Shown: positions 52,851 to 62,831, numbered from the stretch's first letter. The stretch is DNA of 64,000 bases from Shinella kummerowiae (GCF_009827055.1 NZ_WUMK01000001.1:248001-312000); one strand, 5' to 3'. A program made the numbers and translations. Notes: a model not told the origin generated them from the letters alone.

Positions 52851-54920
52851 TTGCTGAACAGTGATTTCCAGAGTTCCATCGTGGCAGGCGAACAGGATCG
52901 CCGGGACGATATGTCTTCGGGCAACCGCCTGATGGGCAGGGTCGTTGCCTGCAATGGTTCGCACGCCACCATCAGCGCCGTCGCCGAAAGCGGGCAGACG
53001 GCGATGACGGAACTGTGGTCGGTCGGCCGGCTCATCTCGATTTCCGTCGGCCGCAACCGCATCGTCGCCCTCGTCTACTCCATGGCCACCGACCAGCAGA
53101 GCTGGGTGGAAAATCACGACACGGTCTTCCGCATCGAAGTCGAACTTCTGGGCGAGGTCTATGTCAGCCCGGACGGACGCGAGGAATTCTCCGCAGGCAT
53201 AACCGACTACCCTCACCTCGGCGCCATTGCCCACCGTATCCGCGCCTCGGACCTCGCCAGGGTCTACGACACGGGCAAGAGCGACGTCTGGGCTATCGGC
53301 AAGCTGACCCAGGATGAGAGCCTCGACGCGACGATCCACGTGCCCTCCATGCTGGAGAAGCACTTCGCCATCGTCGGCACCACGGGGGTCGGCAAATCGA
53401 CGGCGGTCACCTTGCTCCTGCACAAGGCCATCCAGTCCGATCCGCGCCTGCGCGTATTGATCCTCGACCCGCACAACGAATTTGCCTCCGCCTTCGGCAG
53501 TCTCGCCGTCATCATCGACACGGATACGCTCGACCTGCCCTTCTGGCTGTTCCGCCTCGAAGAGTTGGCCGAGGTCATCTTCCGCGGCCGCCCGCCGGTG
53601 CCGGAGGAAATGGATATTCTGCGCGACCTGATCCCGGAGGCCAAACGCGCCTTCCGTGGCACAAGCGACAACGGCCTGATGCGCCGCACCAGTGAGAAAA
53701 GCTCGGTGACGGCCGATACGCCGGTGCCGTTCCGCATCGCCGACCTGCTCGCCCTCATCGACGAACGCATCGGGCGCCTCGAAGGTCGTGCGGAGAAACC
53801 GCACCTGCGCTCGCTCAAGGTCAAGATCATGTCGGCGATCAACGACCCGCGCTATCACTTCATGTTCTCCTCGAACACCATCACCGACACCATTCTCGAC
53901 ACGATCGCCCGCATCTTCCGCATTCCGGGCGATGGCAAGCCGGTGACGACCTTCCAGCTCGCCGGCATCCCCTCGGAAGTCGTCAATTCGGTCGCCTCCG
54001 TGCTCTGCCGCATGGCCTTCGAAATCGGGCTGTGGAGCGGTGGCGGGGTCCATATGCTGGTCGTCTGCGAAGAAGCGCATCGTTATGTGCCGGCCGACCC
54101 GAAACTCGGTTTCACGCCGACGCGCCAGGCGATCGCCCGTATCGCCAAGGAGGGCCGCAAATACGGCGTTTCGCTCGGCATCATCACCCAGCGCCCCGGT
54201 GAACTCGACCCGACTATTCTTTCCCAGTGCTCGACGATCTTCGCGATGCGCCTTGCCAACGACCACGACCAGGAGATCATTCGTTCGGCGATCCCGAATT
54301 CCTCGTCCTCCACGACGAGCTTCATCTCGTCGATCGGAAACGGCGAGGCCATCGCCTTCGGCGAGGCCGTCGCCGTGCCAATGCGTATGCGTTTCTCGCG
54401 CGTCGAGGCCACCCGCCTGCCGAAGGCGAACGGCACCGGTGTGAAGATCACCGAGGAGACGCCGCAAAACGTCGATCTGCGGTCCATCGTCTCGCGCATG
54501 CGCGCGATTTCCGGACCGGATATTTCCGGCTTCCAGAGTTCCTACATCAGCGCCCAAGGGCAGAGTTCGCTGCCAACCGGCTACGAGGATGCGCCCTACG
54601 AGGACGAGGAAGACTATATCGATACCCTCCAGGCAGCGGCCACAGCAGCAGTCCCGGCACCACAGCCCTCCGCGCCGGAACCCTATCGGCCCGACATGCT
54701 GCCCGGCGCACAAGGCGCCTACGACCAGTCGCCACAGGAGCGCTTCGAGAGCATTCGCCGCGAGCTGACATCCGACCAGCAGCGGCCCGCTGCCGATCCC
54801 TACCGCCAGCCGACACGGCCGGCGCCGGCCTTCGGTGAACAGCAGGAGCCACGGCGCGAAGGATCCTCCATACGCGACCAGCTCCTCAAGAAACCGCTCA
54901 GCAGCCTCATCCGGCGCTAG
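52851..54920 (+). CDS. HerA-like ATPase (DUF87)
   Basis: A 689-residue hexameric-type ATPase. An N-terminal HAS-barrel-like domain (about 25-155) is followed by the core with Walker A GTTGVGKST at 176-184, LILDPHNEFASAF, MLVVCEEAHRYVPAD (Walker B) and SLGIITQRPGELDPTILSQCSTIFAMRL (sensor region). The C-terminal 150 residues are proline-rich and disordered, ending in a basic SLIRR. HerA proteins act in DNA-end processing with nucleases; no NurA gene is adjacent. TTG 52851 has AAGGAG seven bases upstream. Confidence 0.88.
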   Translation: MLNSDFQSSIVAGEQDRRDDMSSGNRLMGRVVACNGSHATISAVAESGQTAMTELWSVGRLISISVGRNRIVALVYSMATDQQSWVENHDTVFRIEVELLGEVYVSPDGREEFSAGITDYPHLGAIAHRIRASDLARVYDTGKSDVWAIGKLTQDESLDATIHVPSMLEKHFAIVGTTGVGKSTAVTLLLHKAIQSDPRLRVLILDPHNEFASAFGSLAVIIDTDTLDLPFWLFRLEELAEVIFRGRPPVPEEMDILRDLIPEAKRAFRGTSDNGLMRRTSEKSSVTADTPVPFRIADLLALIDERIGRLEGRAEKPHLRSLKVKIMSAINDPRYHFMFSSNTITDTILDTIARIFRIPGDGKPVTTFQLAGIPSEVVNSVASVLCRMAFEIGLWSGGGVHMLVVCEEAHRYVPADPKLGFTPTRQAIARIAKEGRKYGVSLGIITQRPGELDPTILSQCSTIFAMRLANDHDQEIIRSAIPNSSSSTTSFISSIGNGEAIAFGEAVAVPMRMRFSRVEATRLPKANGTGVKITEETPQNVDLRSIVSRMRAISGPDISGFQSSYISAQGQSSLPTGYEDAPYEDEEDYIDTLQAAATAAVPAPQPSAPEPYRPDMLPGAQGAYDQSPQERFESIRRELTSDQQRPAADPYRQPTRPAPAFGEQQEPRREGSSIRDQLLKKPLSSLIRR

Positions 54921-55821
54921 AGGCCAGGGGATCGATCCGCGTCCAGCTCTCGTCGAGCTGGTTGCGGAACCAGGTCATCTGGCGCTTGGCATATTGGCGC
55001 GTCGCGGCGGCACTGCGCTCGATGACCGCCGCCTCGCTCATTTCGCCGGCAAACATCGCCGCAATCTGCGGCACGCCAATCGCCTTCATCACCGGCATGG
55101 CCGGGGAGAGATCGAGCGCCAGCAGTGCCTTCACCTCTTCCACTGCTCCGGATTTCAGCATCGCGGCGAAACGCCGGTTGATACGGGCGGCAAGCACCGT
55201 ACGGTCGGGCAGCACCACAATTTTTTGCGCGCGATCGGGATCGATCACGGTCGGCCCGGTCGCCGTCTGGAACGCGGCAATCGACCGTCCTGCCGCCTCC
55301 AGCACTTCAAGGGCGCGGACGATGCGCTGGCTGTCGCCCGGCTTCAGGCGGCTGGCGACTTCCGGGTCCCGCTCGGCGAGTTCCCGATGCAAGGCCTCGG
55401 CGCCCTCGGCGACTAGTCGGCCGCGAACCCGCTCGCGAACCGCATCGGGAATGGTCGGCATGTCCGACAGCCCGCCCGTCAGCGCGCGAAAATAGAGACC
55501 CGTGCCGCCGACAAATACAGGCAGTTTGCCGCGCTCGCGCAAATGCGCCACGGTGCCGCTCGCCTCGCGCAGCCAGTCGCCGGTGGAATAGGCGCTGCCG
55601 GCCGGCACATGGCCGTAGAGCAGGTGCTCGATACCGCCCATATCGTCAGGCTGCGGGCGGGCGGTCAGGATATTCAGCGTGTCGTAAACCTGCATGCTGT
55701 CGGCATTGACCACCACGCCATCGTGCTCGGCCGCCAGTCGCACGGCAAGCGCGGACTTGCCGCTCGCCGTCGGGCCCGTTATCAGGATCGCGTCCTGCAT
55801 TCGATCAAGGTTTCTCATCAT
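54907..55821 (-). CDS. miaA: tRNA dimethylallyltransferase
   Basis: A 304-residue enzyme. Markers are ILITGPTASGKSALAVRLA (P-loop) near residue 12, the catalytic Asp in VNADSMQVYDTL, and VFVGGTGLYFRALTGGLS. It adds dimethylallyl to A37 of tRNAs reading UNN codons. The start MMRNLDRM fits rhizobial relatives. The first bases overlap the start of serB on the other strand, so the two start regions are tightly divergent. Its 3' end overlaps the HerA-like gene by 14 bases. Confidence 0.96.
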   Translation of the reverse strand: MMRNLDRMQDAILITGPTASGKSALAVRLAAEHDGVVVNADSMQVYDTLNILTARPQPDDMGGIEHLLYGHVPAGSAYSTGDWLREASGTVAHLRERGKLPVFVGGTGLYFRALTGGLSDMPTIPDAVRERVRGRLVAEGAEALHRELAERDPEVASRLKPGDSQRIVRALEVLEAAGRSIAAFQTATGPTVIDPDRAQKIVVLPDRTVLAARINRRFAAMLKSGAVEEVKALLALDLSPAMPVMKAIGVPQIAAMFAGEMSEAAVIERSAAATRQYAKRQMTWFRNQLDESWTRIDPLASSAG

Positions 55822-56710
55822 GGCTTTCGTTGCCACGCTTGTCGCCAATCCGTCAAATCCTGTTCTGACGCCTGCCATCGCCGAAAAGGCCGCCGACCAG
55901 GTCCAGGCCGCCGGCCTCTACTGGCTCGCCGACGGCATCGCCTGTGACATTGCCCTGCGCGATGGCAGCGATATCCCCGCCGCCCGAGACACGATCCTCG
56001 CCGCAATCGGCGGCCAGCCGGTCGACGTCGCTGTTCAGGTGGCGGAAACGCGGCGTAAAAAGCTTTTGATCGCCGACATGGATTCGACGATGATCGGCCA
56101 GGAATGCATCGACGAGATCGCCGCCGAAGTCGGTCTCAAGGACAAGGTCGCGACGATCACCGCCCGCGCCATGAACGGCGAGATCGCCTTCGAACCCGCC
56201 TTGCGCGAGCGCGTCGCGCTGCTGAAGGGCCTGCCGGTCTCCGTCATCGACGAGGTCATTGCCAAGCGCATCACCCTGACGCCCGGCGGGCGTGAACTGA
56301 TCGCGACGATGAAGGCCAAGGGCTACTACACCGCCCTCGTCTCGGGTGGCTTCACGGTCTTTACCAGCCGCATCGCCGCGACGCTCGGTTTCGACGAGAA
56401 CCGTGCGAACCTGCTGCTCGACGCGGATGGCAAATTGACCGGCGAAGTGGCCGAACCGATCCTCGGTAAACAGGCGAAGGTCGATGCCCTCATCGAGATT
56501 TCCGAGCGCCTCGGCATCGCGCCGGAAGACGCCATGGCTGTCGGCGACGGCGCAAACGATCTCGGCATGCTGCATATCTCCGGCGCCGGCGTCGCCTTGC
56601 ATGCCAAGCCCGCTGTCGCCGCGGAAGCGAAGATCCGCATCGACCATGGCGACCTCACGGCGCTGCTCTATTTGCAGGGTTATCGCAAATCGGATTTCGT
56701 CGTGACCTGA
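55820..56710 (+). CDS. serB: Phosphoserine phosphatase
   Basis: A 296-residue HAD-family enzyme. The nucleophile motif DMDSTMIG carries Asp86 and Asp88. Motif II is in LVSGGFTVF, and the metal-binding Asp pair is in VGDGANDLGML. It makes serine from phosphoserine. The N-terminal 75 residues look like a degenerate ACT-type extension. Start ATG 55820, divergent from miaA. The following GNAT gene begins in the TGATG of the stop. Confidence 0.96.
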   Translation: MAFVATLVANPSNPVLTPAIAEKAADQVQAAGLYWLADGIACDIALRDGSDIPAARDTILAAIGGQPVDVAVQVAETRRKKLLIADMDSTMIGQECIDEIAAEVGLKDKVATITARAMNGEIAFEPALRERVALLKGLPVSVIDEVIAKRITLTPGGRELIATMKAKGYYTALVSGGFTVFTSRIAATLGFDENRANLLLDADGKLTGEVAEPILGKQAKVDALIEISERLGIAPEDAMAVGDGANDLGMLHISGAGVALHAKPAVAAEAKIRIDHGDLTALLYLQGYRKSDFVVT

Positions 56711-57276
56711 TGATCATTGCCACCACAAAGCGCCTCTTGGTGCGAAACTGGGGAGAGAAGGATCGGGACCTCTTTCATGAGATCAATTCCGATCCCGTCG
56801 TGATGGAGTTCTTCCCGTTTCTGCGCACCCGCGCCCAGTCCGACGAACTCTTCGAGCGGCTCCGTGGCATCATCGCGGACACGGGCCTCGGCTTCTTCGC
56901 ACTTGCCGATCGCGACACGGATTCGGCGATGGGGTTTTGCGGGCTTTCACACGTTACGAACCTCGAACCGCATCTGTCGGACGGCACGGTGGAAATCGGC
57001 TGGCGGCTGTCACGGCGATACTGGGGCCAAGGCTACATCACCGAGGCAGCGGAAAAGCTTCTGGAATTCGGCTTCGTGACACAGAATCTCGACGAGATCG
57101 TCTCGTTTGCGGTCGCCACCAATGAACGCTCCATCGCCGTCATGCAGCGCATCGGCATGATTGCCGCACCGCACCGCGATTTCGACATGCCGGGCATCGA
57201 CGATGCCCGTGCCGAACTTCGCCCGCACTCACTCTACGCGATAGATCGGGCCACATGGCAAGCGAAAGGCCGCTGA
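56710..57276 (+). CDS. GNAT acetyltransferase, RimJ/RimL type
   Basis: A 188-residue acetyltransferase. It starts TKRLLVRNWGEKDRDLFHEIN, typical of RimJ/RimL-like enzymes, with GWRLSRRYWGQGYITEAAEKLLEFGF as the acetyl-CoA site and ATNERSIAVMQRIGM after it. Its start overlaps the serB stop by one base, so it is translationally coupled to serB. The substrate is unknown. Confidence 0.92.
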   Translation: MIIATTKRLLVRNWGEKDRDLFHEINSDPVVMEFFPFLRTRAQSDELFERLRGIIADTGLGFFALADRDTDSAMGFCGLSHVTNLEPHLSDGTVEIGWRLSRRYWGQGYITEAAEKLLEFGFVTQNLDEIVSFAVATNERSIAVMQRIGMIAAPHRDFDMPGIDDARAELRPHSLYAIDRATWQAKGR

Positions 57277-57348
57277 AGCGACACTCCAACGGCCTGACTC
57301 AAACTCTCTACAGTGACCGGCAAGCCCCTGACGGGACTCGCCTTTCCG

Positions 57349-58878
57349 TCAGTCGATGCGCACGGTGATGTAACGCAGCGCGCCGGTGCGATTGGCGATC
57401 ATCATGAGGACGTTGCGACGGTCTTCCGACTTCAGCTTGGTGATACGGATCTTCACCTCATCTGCCGTCGTGACGGCCTCCTGGCCGATTTCGACGATCA
57501 CGTCGCCCGGCACGATGCCGCGCTCGGCCGCTGCTGAATCCGGCGCGACCTCGGTGATGACCACACCCTTGACGCTTTCGACGATCGAGAAGGTCTTGCG
57601 CGCGTCCTCGTCGAGGTCATCGATGCCCATGCCGAGAACGAGGTCGGCCTTTTCGGGTTCGGCCTGCGCGCCGGTGTCAGGCGTCGTCCCCTCGTCCTTC
57701 TTTCCCTCGTCCGGCGTCGCCGCGTCCTCGGCGTTCGCCTGCTCCTCGCCGTCCTCGAGCCGGCCGAGCGTCACCTTGACGGTCAACTCCTTGCCGTCGC
57801 GCAGCAGCACGACATCCACCGCCTTGCCGACCGGGCTTTCGGCCACGACACGCGGCAGGTCGCGCATTTCGTCGACATCCTTGCCGTCGAAGCGAATGAT
57901 GACGTCGCCGGTCTCGATCGAACCGTTGTCGACCGGACCGCCCTTGATGATGCCGGCGACGAGCGCGCCCTTTGCTTCCGTCATGCCGAGGCTTTCGGAA
58001 ATATCGTCCGTCACCGGCTGGATGCGCACGCCAAGCCAGCCGCGGCGCGTCTCGCCGAACTCGCGAAGCTGCGTGAAGATGTTTTGCGCCAGCTCCGTCG
58101 GCACAGAGAAGCCGATGCCGATCGAGCCGCCGGACGGCGAGATGATCGCCGTGTTGATGCCGATGACCTCGCCCTTCATGTTGAACAGCGGGCCGCCGGA
58201 ATTGCCACGGTTGATGGCGGCGTCCGTCTGGATGAAGTTGTCGTAGGGACCGGCATTGATGTTGCGGCCGCGGGCCGAAATGATGCCGACCGTCACCGAG
58301 CCGCCGAGGCCGAACGGATTGCCGATCGCCATCACCCAGTCGCCGATGCGCATGGTGCGGGAATCGCCGAACGGCACGGCCTTGAGCGGCGCCTTCGGTT
58401 CCACCTTGAGAAGGGCAAGGTCGGTCTTCGGGTCGGTGCCGACGAGTTTGGCCTTCAGCTTTGAGCCGTTGGCGAAATTCACCTCGATATCATCGGCGCC
58501 TTCGATGACGTGGTTGTTCGTGGCGATGAAACCGGACGGATCGATGACGAAACCGGAACCGAGCGAATTGACCGTCTGCCCCTGGTTCGAACCCTCCCCG
58601 CCTTCGCCCTTGAAGAATTCGTCGAAGAAGTCCTGGAAGGGAGAGCCTTCCGGCACCTGCGGAATGGGCGCCTTGTCGTCGCTCTTGACGTTCTGCGAGG
58701 TGGAGATGTTCACCACCGCGTCGAGCAGGCCCTCAGCGAGATCGGCCACGGAATCAGGCCCCGCCGGCTGCACCTGTGCCGCCGCTGGCGCGGTAAACGG
58801 CATCGCGGTGGTCAGCGAAAAACTCACCGCCAGCGCAAGTGCCGCTTGCGCTGCACTGGACCTCGTCTTCAAAGCCAT
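57349..58878 (-). CDS. degP: Do-family periplasmic serine protease with two PDZ domains
   Basis: A 509-residue protein starting at MALKTRS (GAGG nine bases upstream) with a signal peptide (ALALAVSFSLTTAMPFTAPAAAQ). The catalytic triad is in TNNHVIE, KTDLALLKV and INRGNSGGPL. PDZ1 (about 295-385) is joined to PDZ2 (about 435-505) by a long acidic linker rich in Glu, Asp, Ala and Thr. Such DegP/MucD-type enzymes clear misfolded envelope proteins. It lies downstream of hflK-hflC-DUF2065, which are functionally related. Confidence 0.95.
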   Translation of the reverse strand: MALKTRSSAAQAALALAVSFSLTTAMPFTAPAAAQVQPAGPDSVADLAEGLLDAVVNISTSQNVKSDDKAPIPQVPEGSPFQDFFDEFFKGEGGEGSNQGQTVNSLGSGFVIDPSGFIATNNHVIEGADDIEVNFANGSKLKAKLVGTDPKTDLALLKVEPKAPLKAVPFGDSRTMRIGDWVMAIGNPFGLGGSVTVGIISARGRNINAGPYDNFIQTDAAINRGNSGGPLFNMKGEVIGINTAIISPSGGSIGIGFSVPTELAQNIFTQLREFGETRRGWLGVRIQPVTDDISESLGMTEAKGALVAGIIKGGPVDNGSIETGDVIIRFDGKDVDEMRDLPRVVAESPVGKAVDVVLLRDGKELTVKVTLGRLEDGEEQANAEDAATPDEGKKDEGTTPDTGAQAEPEKADLVLGMGIDDLDEDARKTFSIVESVKGVVITEVAPDSAAAERGIVPGDVIVEIGQEAVTTADEVKIRITKLKSEDRRNVLMMIANRTGALRYITVRID

Positions 58879-59005
58879 GTTCGGCATCCTCTTTGTCCTG
58901 ATCATCGTGGTGAGTGTTTGCCGCGGATACGGCGAAAATCAGTCCGCCACGATGAATTGATGTGAACTCTTGCCCGTCTTCGCCGCCGGTCGCAAGGGCT
59001 GCGGC

Positions 59006-59194
59006 TCACGCACCCCGGATGAACCACACCATGGCTACACCGAGCGCCACGGCGACAAGCCCCGACACGCGCAACTGGCTTTCCGGAATCGTCGGCAGCA
59101 TTTCCGCCATGCGCTTCAAAACCGAAGGGGCCAGTGCGTACACCAGCCCCTCGATGATCATGAAGAACGCGATTCCCGTGAGGAAATCGGCCAC
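59006..59194 (-). CDS. DUF2065 small membrane protein
   Basis: A 62-residue protein starting at GTG 59194, four bases after the hflC stop. It has two helices (FLTGIAFFMIIEGLVYALAP and VSGLVAVALGVAMVWFI) around PSVLKRMAEMLPTIPESQLR, the DUF2065 signature. It regularly follows hflC in proteobacteria. Its role is unknown, perhaps assisting the HflKC complex (inference). Confidence 0.9.
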   Translation of the reverse strand: MADFLTGIAFFMIIEGLVYALAPSVLKRMAEMLPTIPESQLRVSGLVAVALGVAMVWFIRGA

Positions 59195-59198
59195 GGCC

Positions 59199-60149
59199 TC
59201 AGTTCGCCGTCGATGGCGTCGTTGCCGTGCCGTTCGTCGTTCCCGACGCAGCACCCGAGGAAGCCGGCGCAGTGCCCGCCGCATCCTCGAAGTAGCGGAA
59301 GAACTCCGACTGCGGCGACAGCACGAGTGTGGTGTCGGACGACGTCAGCGAGTTCCGGTAGGCGCTCATCGACCGGTAGAAGTCGAAGAAGGCCGGGTCC
59401 TGCGAGAAGGCCTGGCCGAACACGCGGTTGCGCTCGCCTTCACCCTCGCCTCGCAGGATTTCAGAATCACGCTGCGCAGCAGCCACGAATTCGACGACTT
59501 GGCGATCCGCGATGGCGCGGCGGCGCTGACCGGCTTCATTACCGCGGGCGCGGATGAGCTCGGCTTCGGCAAGGCGTTCGGCCTTCATGCGCTCGAAGGT
59601 TTGCTGCGAGACTTCCTGCGTCAGGTCCGTGCGACGGATACGCACGTCGGAGATCGTCAGGCCGAGGTTCGACGCATCGTTCGTCAGCTCGCCACGAACC
59701 TCGCGCATCATCGATGCACGCTCTTCGGACAGAGCGGATTCGAAGCCGCGCAGACCGTAGACGCGACGAAGAGCTGCGTCGAGACGCGTGCTCAGACGCG
59801 CTTCGGCCGATTCCCGGTCGCCCGAGACGGTTTCGCGGAAGCGACGGGCATCGGTGATCTTGTAGACCACGAAGGCATCGACTTCGTAGAACTTGCCGCC
59901 CGAAACCTGGACGCGGATGTTGTCGAGGTCGAAGCGCAGGGCCTGATCCTGGATGTACTGTACGCTGTCAGCATCCATGAAACCGAAGGGCAGCTTGAAG
60001 TACAGGCCCGGCTCGGTCTTGACGTCCTGAATCTGGCCGAAGCGGATGACGATCGCCTGCTGGCGCTCGTTAACGACGAAGACCGAGGAGTAGACGAGGA
60101 AAAGGAGAACGCCGACGGCGATCAGAATGGCTGGTATACGGTTGCCCAT
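59199..60149 (-). CDS. hflC: HflC, FtsH-protease modulator (SPFH/band 7)
   Basis: A 316-residue protein with an N-terminal membrane anchor (AILIAVGVLLFLVYSSVFVV), the SPFH domain (FVVNERQQAIVIRFGQIQ, VQVSGGKFYEVDAFVVYKITD) and a C-terminal coiled-coil (EQTFERMKAERLAEAELIRARGNEA). HflC with HflK forms a large periplasm-facing cage around FtsH at the inner membrane. Its start overlaps the hflK stop by one base. Confidence 0.97.
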   Translation of the reverse strand: MGNRIPAILIAVGVLLFLVYSSVFVVNERQQAIVIRFGQIQDVKTEPGLYFKLPFGFMDADSVQYIQDQALRFDLDNIRVQVSGGKFYEVDAFVVYKITDARRFRETVSGDRESAEARLSTRLDAALRRVYGLRGFESALSEERASMMREVRGELTNDASNLGLTISDVRIRRTDLTQEVSQQTFERMKAERLAEAELIRARGNEAGQRRRAIADRQVVEFVAAAQRDSEILRGEGEGERNRVFGQAFSQDPAFFDFYRSMSAYRNSLTSSDTTLVLSPQSEFFRYFEDAAGTAPASSGAASGTTNGTATTPSTAN

Positions 60150-61279
60150 TACTGAGTGCCTCCCGTGCTCTGCTGCTGCTGGGTCGTTGCACGGCCGAGC
60201 TCATTGAGCGGCAGGAAGGGAACGACGCCCTGACCGCCCTGCTTCTCGTCGATGATGACCTTCTTCGAGTTCTTCATCACGCCTTCCATCGTTTCGAGGA
60301 AGAGGCGCTTGCGGGTCACGTCGGGTGCGACCTTGTACTGCTCGTAGATCGACAGGAAGCGTGCGGCTTCACCTTCCGCTTCCTTGACGACGCGGTCCTT
60401 GTAGGCGGCCGCCTCTTCGCGGATCTGCGCGGCCTGACCGCGCGCGCCACCCAGCTTCTGGTTGGCGTACTGGTTGGCTTCTTCGAGGAAGCGGTCTTCG
60501 TCCTGTTCGGCACGCTGCACTTCATCGAACGCATCGGCCACCTCGCGCGGCGGGGCCGCGTCTTCGATGGCGACCGTGTTGATCGAGATGCCGGCGCCGT
60601 AAGCGTCCATGGTTGCCTGGATCGTCGTCTTCACGCCCTCGGCAATCGCCTGACGGTTGTCGCGGAAGATGTCCTGTGCCGGGCGGCGGCCGACGACTTC
60701 GCGCATGGCGCTTTCGGAGACCTGCTGCAGCGTCTCGGCCGGATATTCGAGGTTGAAGAGGTAGGATTGCGGGTCGGTGACCGTGTAGAGTACCGAGAAC
60801 TGCACGTTGACGATGTTCTGGTCGCCCGTCAGCATCAGGCTGGAATTGTCGGAGCTGGACGCAGCCGCGCGGCGGCCGATATTCTGCTGCTGCTCGGTGA
60901 TCTTGACGAGTTCGACGGTTTCCAGCGGCCACAGGTGGAAATGCAGGCCGGGCATGGAGATTTCCTGCTTCGGCTTGCCGAAGCGCAGCTCGACGCCGCG
61001 CTCGTCCGGCTGGACGGTATAGATGGAGTTCATCAGCCAGAAGACGCCGACGAGCAGCAGCGCGATGACCACGACGCCGCCATTGATGCCACCGGGCATG
61101 ACGTTCTTCAGCTGGTTCTGGCCGCGCCGGATGATTTCCTCAAGGTCGGGCGGGCCACCGTTGCCGCTGCCACCGCCGCCACCGCGGGGGCGGTTCGGTC
61201 CCTGCCCCCATGGTCCTTGATTGTTTCCGCCGCCGCCGCCCCAAGGGCCGCCGCCGCCATTTTGATTGCTCCAGGGCAT
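60149..61279 (-). CDS. hflK: HflK, FtsH-protease modulator (SPFH/band 7)
   Basis: A 376-residue protein. The first 55 residues are Gly/Asn/Trp/Pro-rich low-complexity sequence, followed by the anchor (GGVVVIALLLVGVFWLMNSI), the SPFH domain (YTVQPDERGVELRFGKPKQE) and a coiled-coil (EEANQYANQKLGGARGQAAQI). It pairs with HflC. GAGG lies five bases before the ATG at 61279. The gene is the first of hflK-hflC-DUF2065-degP. Confidence 0.97.
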   Translation of the reverse strand: MPWSNQNGGGGPWGGGGGNNQGPWGQGPNRPRGGGGGSGNGGPPDLEEIIRRGQNQLKNVMPGGINGGVVVIALLLVGVFWLMNSIYTVQPDERGVELRFGKPKQEISMPGLHFHLWPLETVELVKITEQQQNIGRRAAASSSDNSSLMLTGDQNIVNVQFSVLYTVTDPQSYLFNLEYPAETLQQVSESAMREVVGRRPAQDIFRDNRQAIAEGVKTTIQATMDAYGAGISINTVAIEDAAPPREVADAFDEVQRAEQDEDRFLEEANQYANQKLGGARGQAAQIREEAAAYKDRVVKEAEGEAARFLSIYEQYKVAPDVTRKRLFLETMEGVMKNSKKVIIDEKQGGQGVVPFLPLNELGRATTQQQQSTGGTQ

Positions 61280-61495
61280 CAATACCTCTTTCTTTCAAAT
61301 CCCCAAGAAGCCCGTCCGTATTTCTCCGAAACGCGAACAGGCTCCAATTCCATGTTTCCGCACAGGTCGCGGATTGTTTCGCCGCGCTACGCAAGGTGAA
61401 CCCGTTATAGGTATCCCCCGGGCACCTTTCAACAAATCCGCGAGGTCTAGCGCCCTTGTGCGGCAAAATAGTTCGTGATCGACGCGATTTATGGT

Positions 61496-62017
61496 TTACG
61501 CGGCCGTTTTCCGGCGCCAGGTGACGAAGCGCATGGCATGGCTGTCCTTCTCGCCCTGGGGAATGGGCTCTTCGACAAACTTCTCGAAAAGGGCAGGATC
61601 GATCTGCGGGAACCGGGTATCGCCGTCCACCTCGGCCTCGACATGGGTGACATGAAGCACATCCGCCCGGTCGAAGACCTGGGCGTAGATCTGCCCGCCG
61701 CCGATGACGCAGATTTCATCGACACCCAGCGCCTTCGCCTCACGCTGCGCAGCCGTAAGCCCTTCGTCCAGCGACGACACGACCTCTGCGCCCGGCGCGG
61801 AGAACGTCGCGTCACGGGTGATGACGATATTCGGACGCCCCGGCAGCGGCCTGCCGATCGACGCCCAGGTCTTGCGTCCCATCAGCACCGGCTTGCCGAG
61901 CGTCAGCTGCTTGAAGCGCTTGAGGTCCGATGGCAGGCGCCACGGCAGGTCGCCATCACGGCCGATGACGCCGTTCTTCGCCACGGCCACGACGAGGACG
62001 ATCTTGGCTTCGCTCAT
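61496..62017 (-). CDS. folA: Dihydrofolate reductase
   Basis: A 173-residue enzyme. Markers are ILVVAVAKNGVIGRDGDLPWRLPSDLKRFK (substrate Asp region), PVLMGRKTWASIGRPLPGRPNIVITR and CVIGGGQIYAQVF. It reduces dihydrofolate made by ThyA. It starts 20 bases after thyA on the same strand; the thyA-folA pair couples thymidylate synthesis to folate recycling. Confidence 0.97.
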   Translation of the reverse strand: MSEAKIVLVVAVAKNGVIGRDGDLPWRLPSDLKRFKQLTLGKPVLMGRKTWASIGRPLPGRPNIVITRDATFSAPGAEVVSSLDEGLTAAQREAKALGVDEICVIGGGQIYAQVFDRADVLHVTHVEAEVDGDTRFPQIDPALFEKFVEEPIPQGEKDSHAMRFVTWRRKTAA

Positions 62018-62036
62018 GGTTCGGCTTTCCTGCAGA

Positions 62037-62831
62037 TCAGACGGCGATCGGCGCCTTGATGGTTGAATCAGCTTCGTAGCCGATCAGGGTGAAGTCCTCG
62101 AATTTGAAGGAGAAAAGGTCTTTCACCTCCGGATTGAGCTTCATGAAGGGCAAGGGTTTCGGCCGGCGCGTCATCTGCGTGCGCACCTGCTCGAAATGGT
62201 TGGCATAGATATGCGCGTCGCCGAGCGTGTGCACGAAGTCGCCGGGCTGAAGCCCGCTCACCTGCGCCACCATCATGGTGAGCAGGGCATAGGAGGCGAT
62301 GTTGAACGGCACGCCGAGAAAAATATCGGCCGAGCGCTGGTAGAGCTGGCAGGACAGCTTGCCGTTCGCCACGTAGAACTGGAACAGACAATGGCATGGC
62401 GGCAGCGCCATCTCGTCGACCAGCGCCGGATTCCACGCCGAAACAATGTGGCGGCGGGAGTTTGGGTTGCGCTTGATGCTGTCGAGGACGGCAACGATCT
62501 GGTCGAGATGCCGGCCGTCATGCGTCGGCCAGGAGCGCCACTGGTAGCCGTAGACCGGGCCCAATTCGCCAGCAGCGTCGGCCCATTCATCCCAGATGCT
62601 GACACCGTTTTCGTGCAGGTAGGCGATGTTGGTATCGCCTTTCAGGAACCACAGCAATTCATGGATGATCGAGCGCAGGTGCAGCTTCTTGGTGGTCAGC
62701 ACCGGAAACCCTTCGGAAAGGTCGAAGCGCATCTGGTGACCGAAGACGCCGCGCGTGCCGGTGCCCGTGCGGTCACCCCGGTCAGTGCCGTTTTCCATCA
62801 CATGGGCGAGAAGATCGAGATATTGCTGCAT
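62037..62831 (-). CDS. thyA: Thymidylate synthase
   Basis: A 264-residue enzyme, exactly the length of E. coli ThyA. Catalytic Cys146 lies in [32 protein letters not shown] near residue 21 binds the phosphate, and [12 protein letters not shown] closes the active site. It methylates dUMP with methylene-tetrahydrofolate. ATG 62831 matches the MQQYLDLL family start. It is followed by folA. Confidence 0.98.
   Translation of the reverse strand: MQQYLDLLAHVMENGTDRGDRTGTGTRGVFGHQMRFDLSEGFPVLTTKKLHLRSIIHELLWFLKGDTNIAYLHENGVSIWDEWADAAGELGPVYGYQWRSWPTHDGRHLDQIVAVLDSIKRNPNSRRHIVSAWNPALVDEMALPPCHCLFQFYVANGKLSCQLYQRSADIFLGVPFNIASYALLTMMVAQVSGLQPGDFVHTLGDAHIYANHFEQVRTQMTRRPKPLPFMKLNPEVKDLFSFKFEDFTLIGYEADSTIKAPIAV

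Noticed and set aside
52500-54713. Long open frame of 737 codons on the minus strand
   Set aside because: It is the antisense shadow of the HerA-like gene, lacks domains and covers the ilv leader.
57310-57335. Imperfect hairpin after the Do protease as intrinsic terminator
   Set aside because: Ten pairs with G-T wobbles but no T-run follows on the minus strand, so the evidence is weak.
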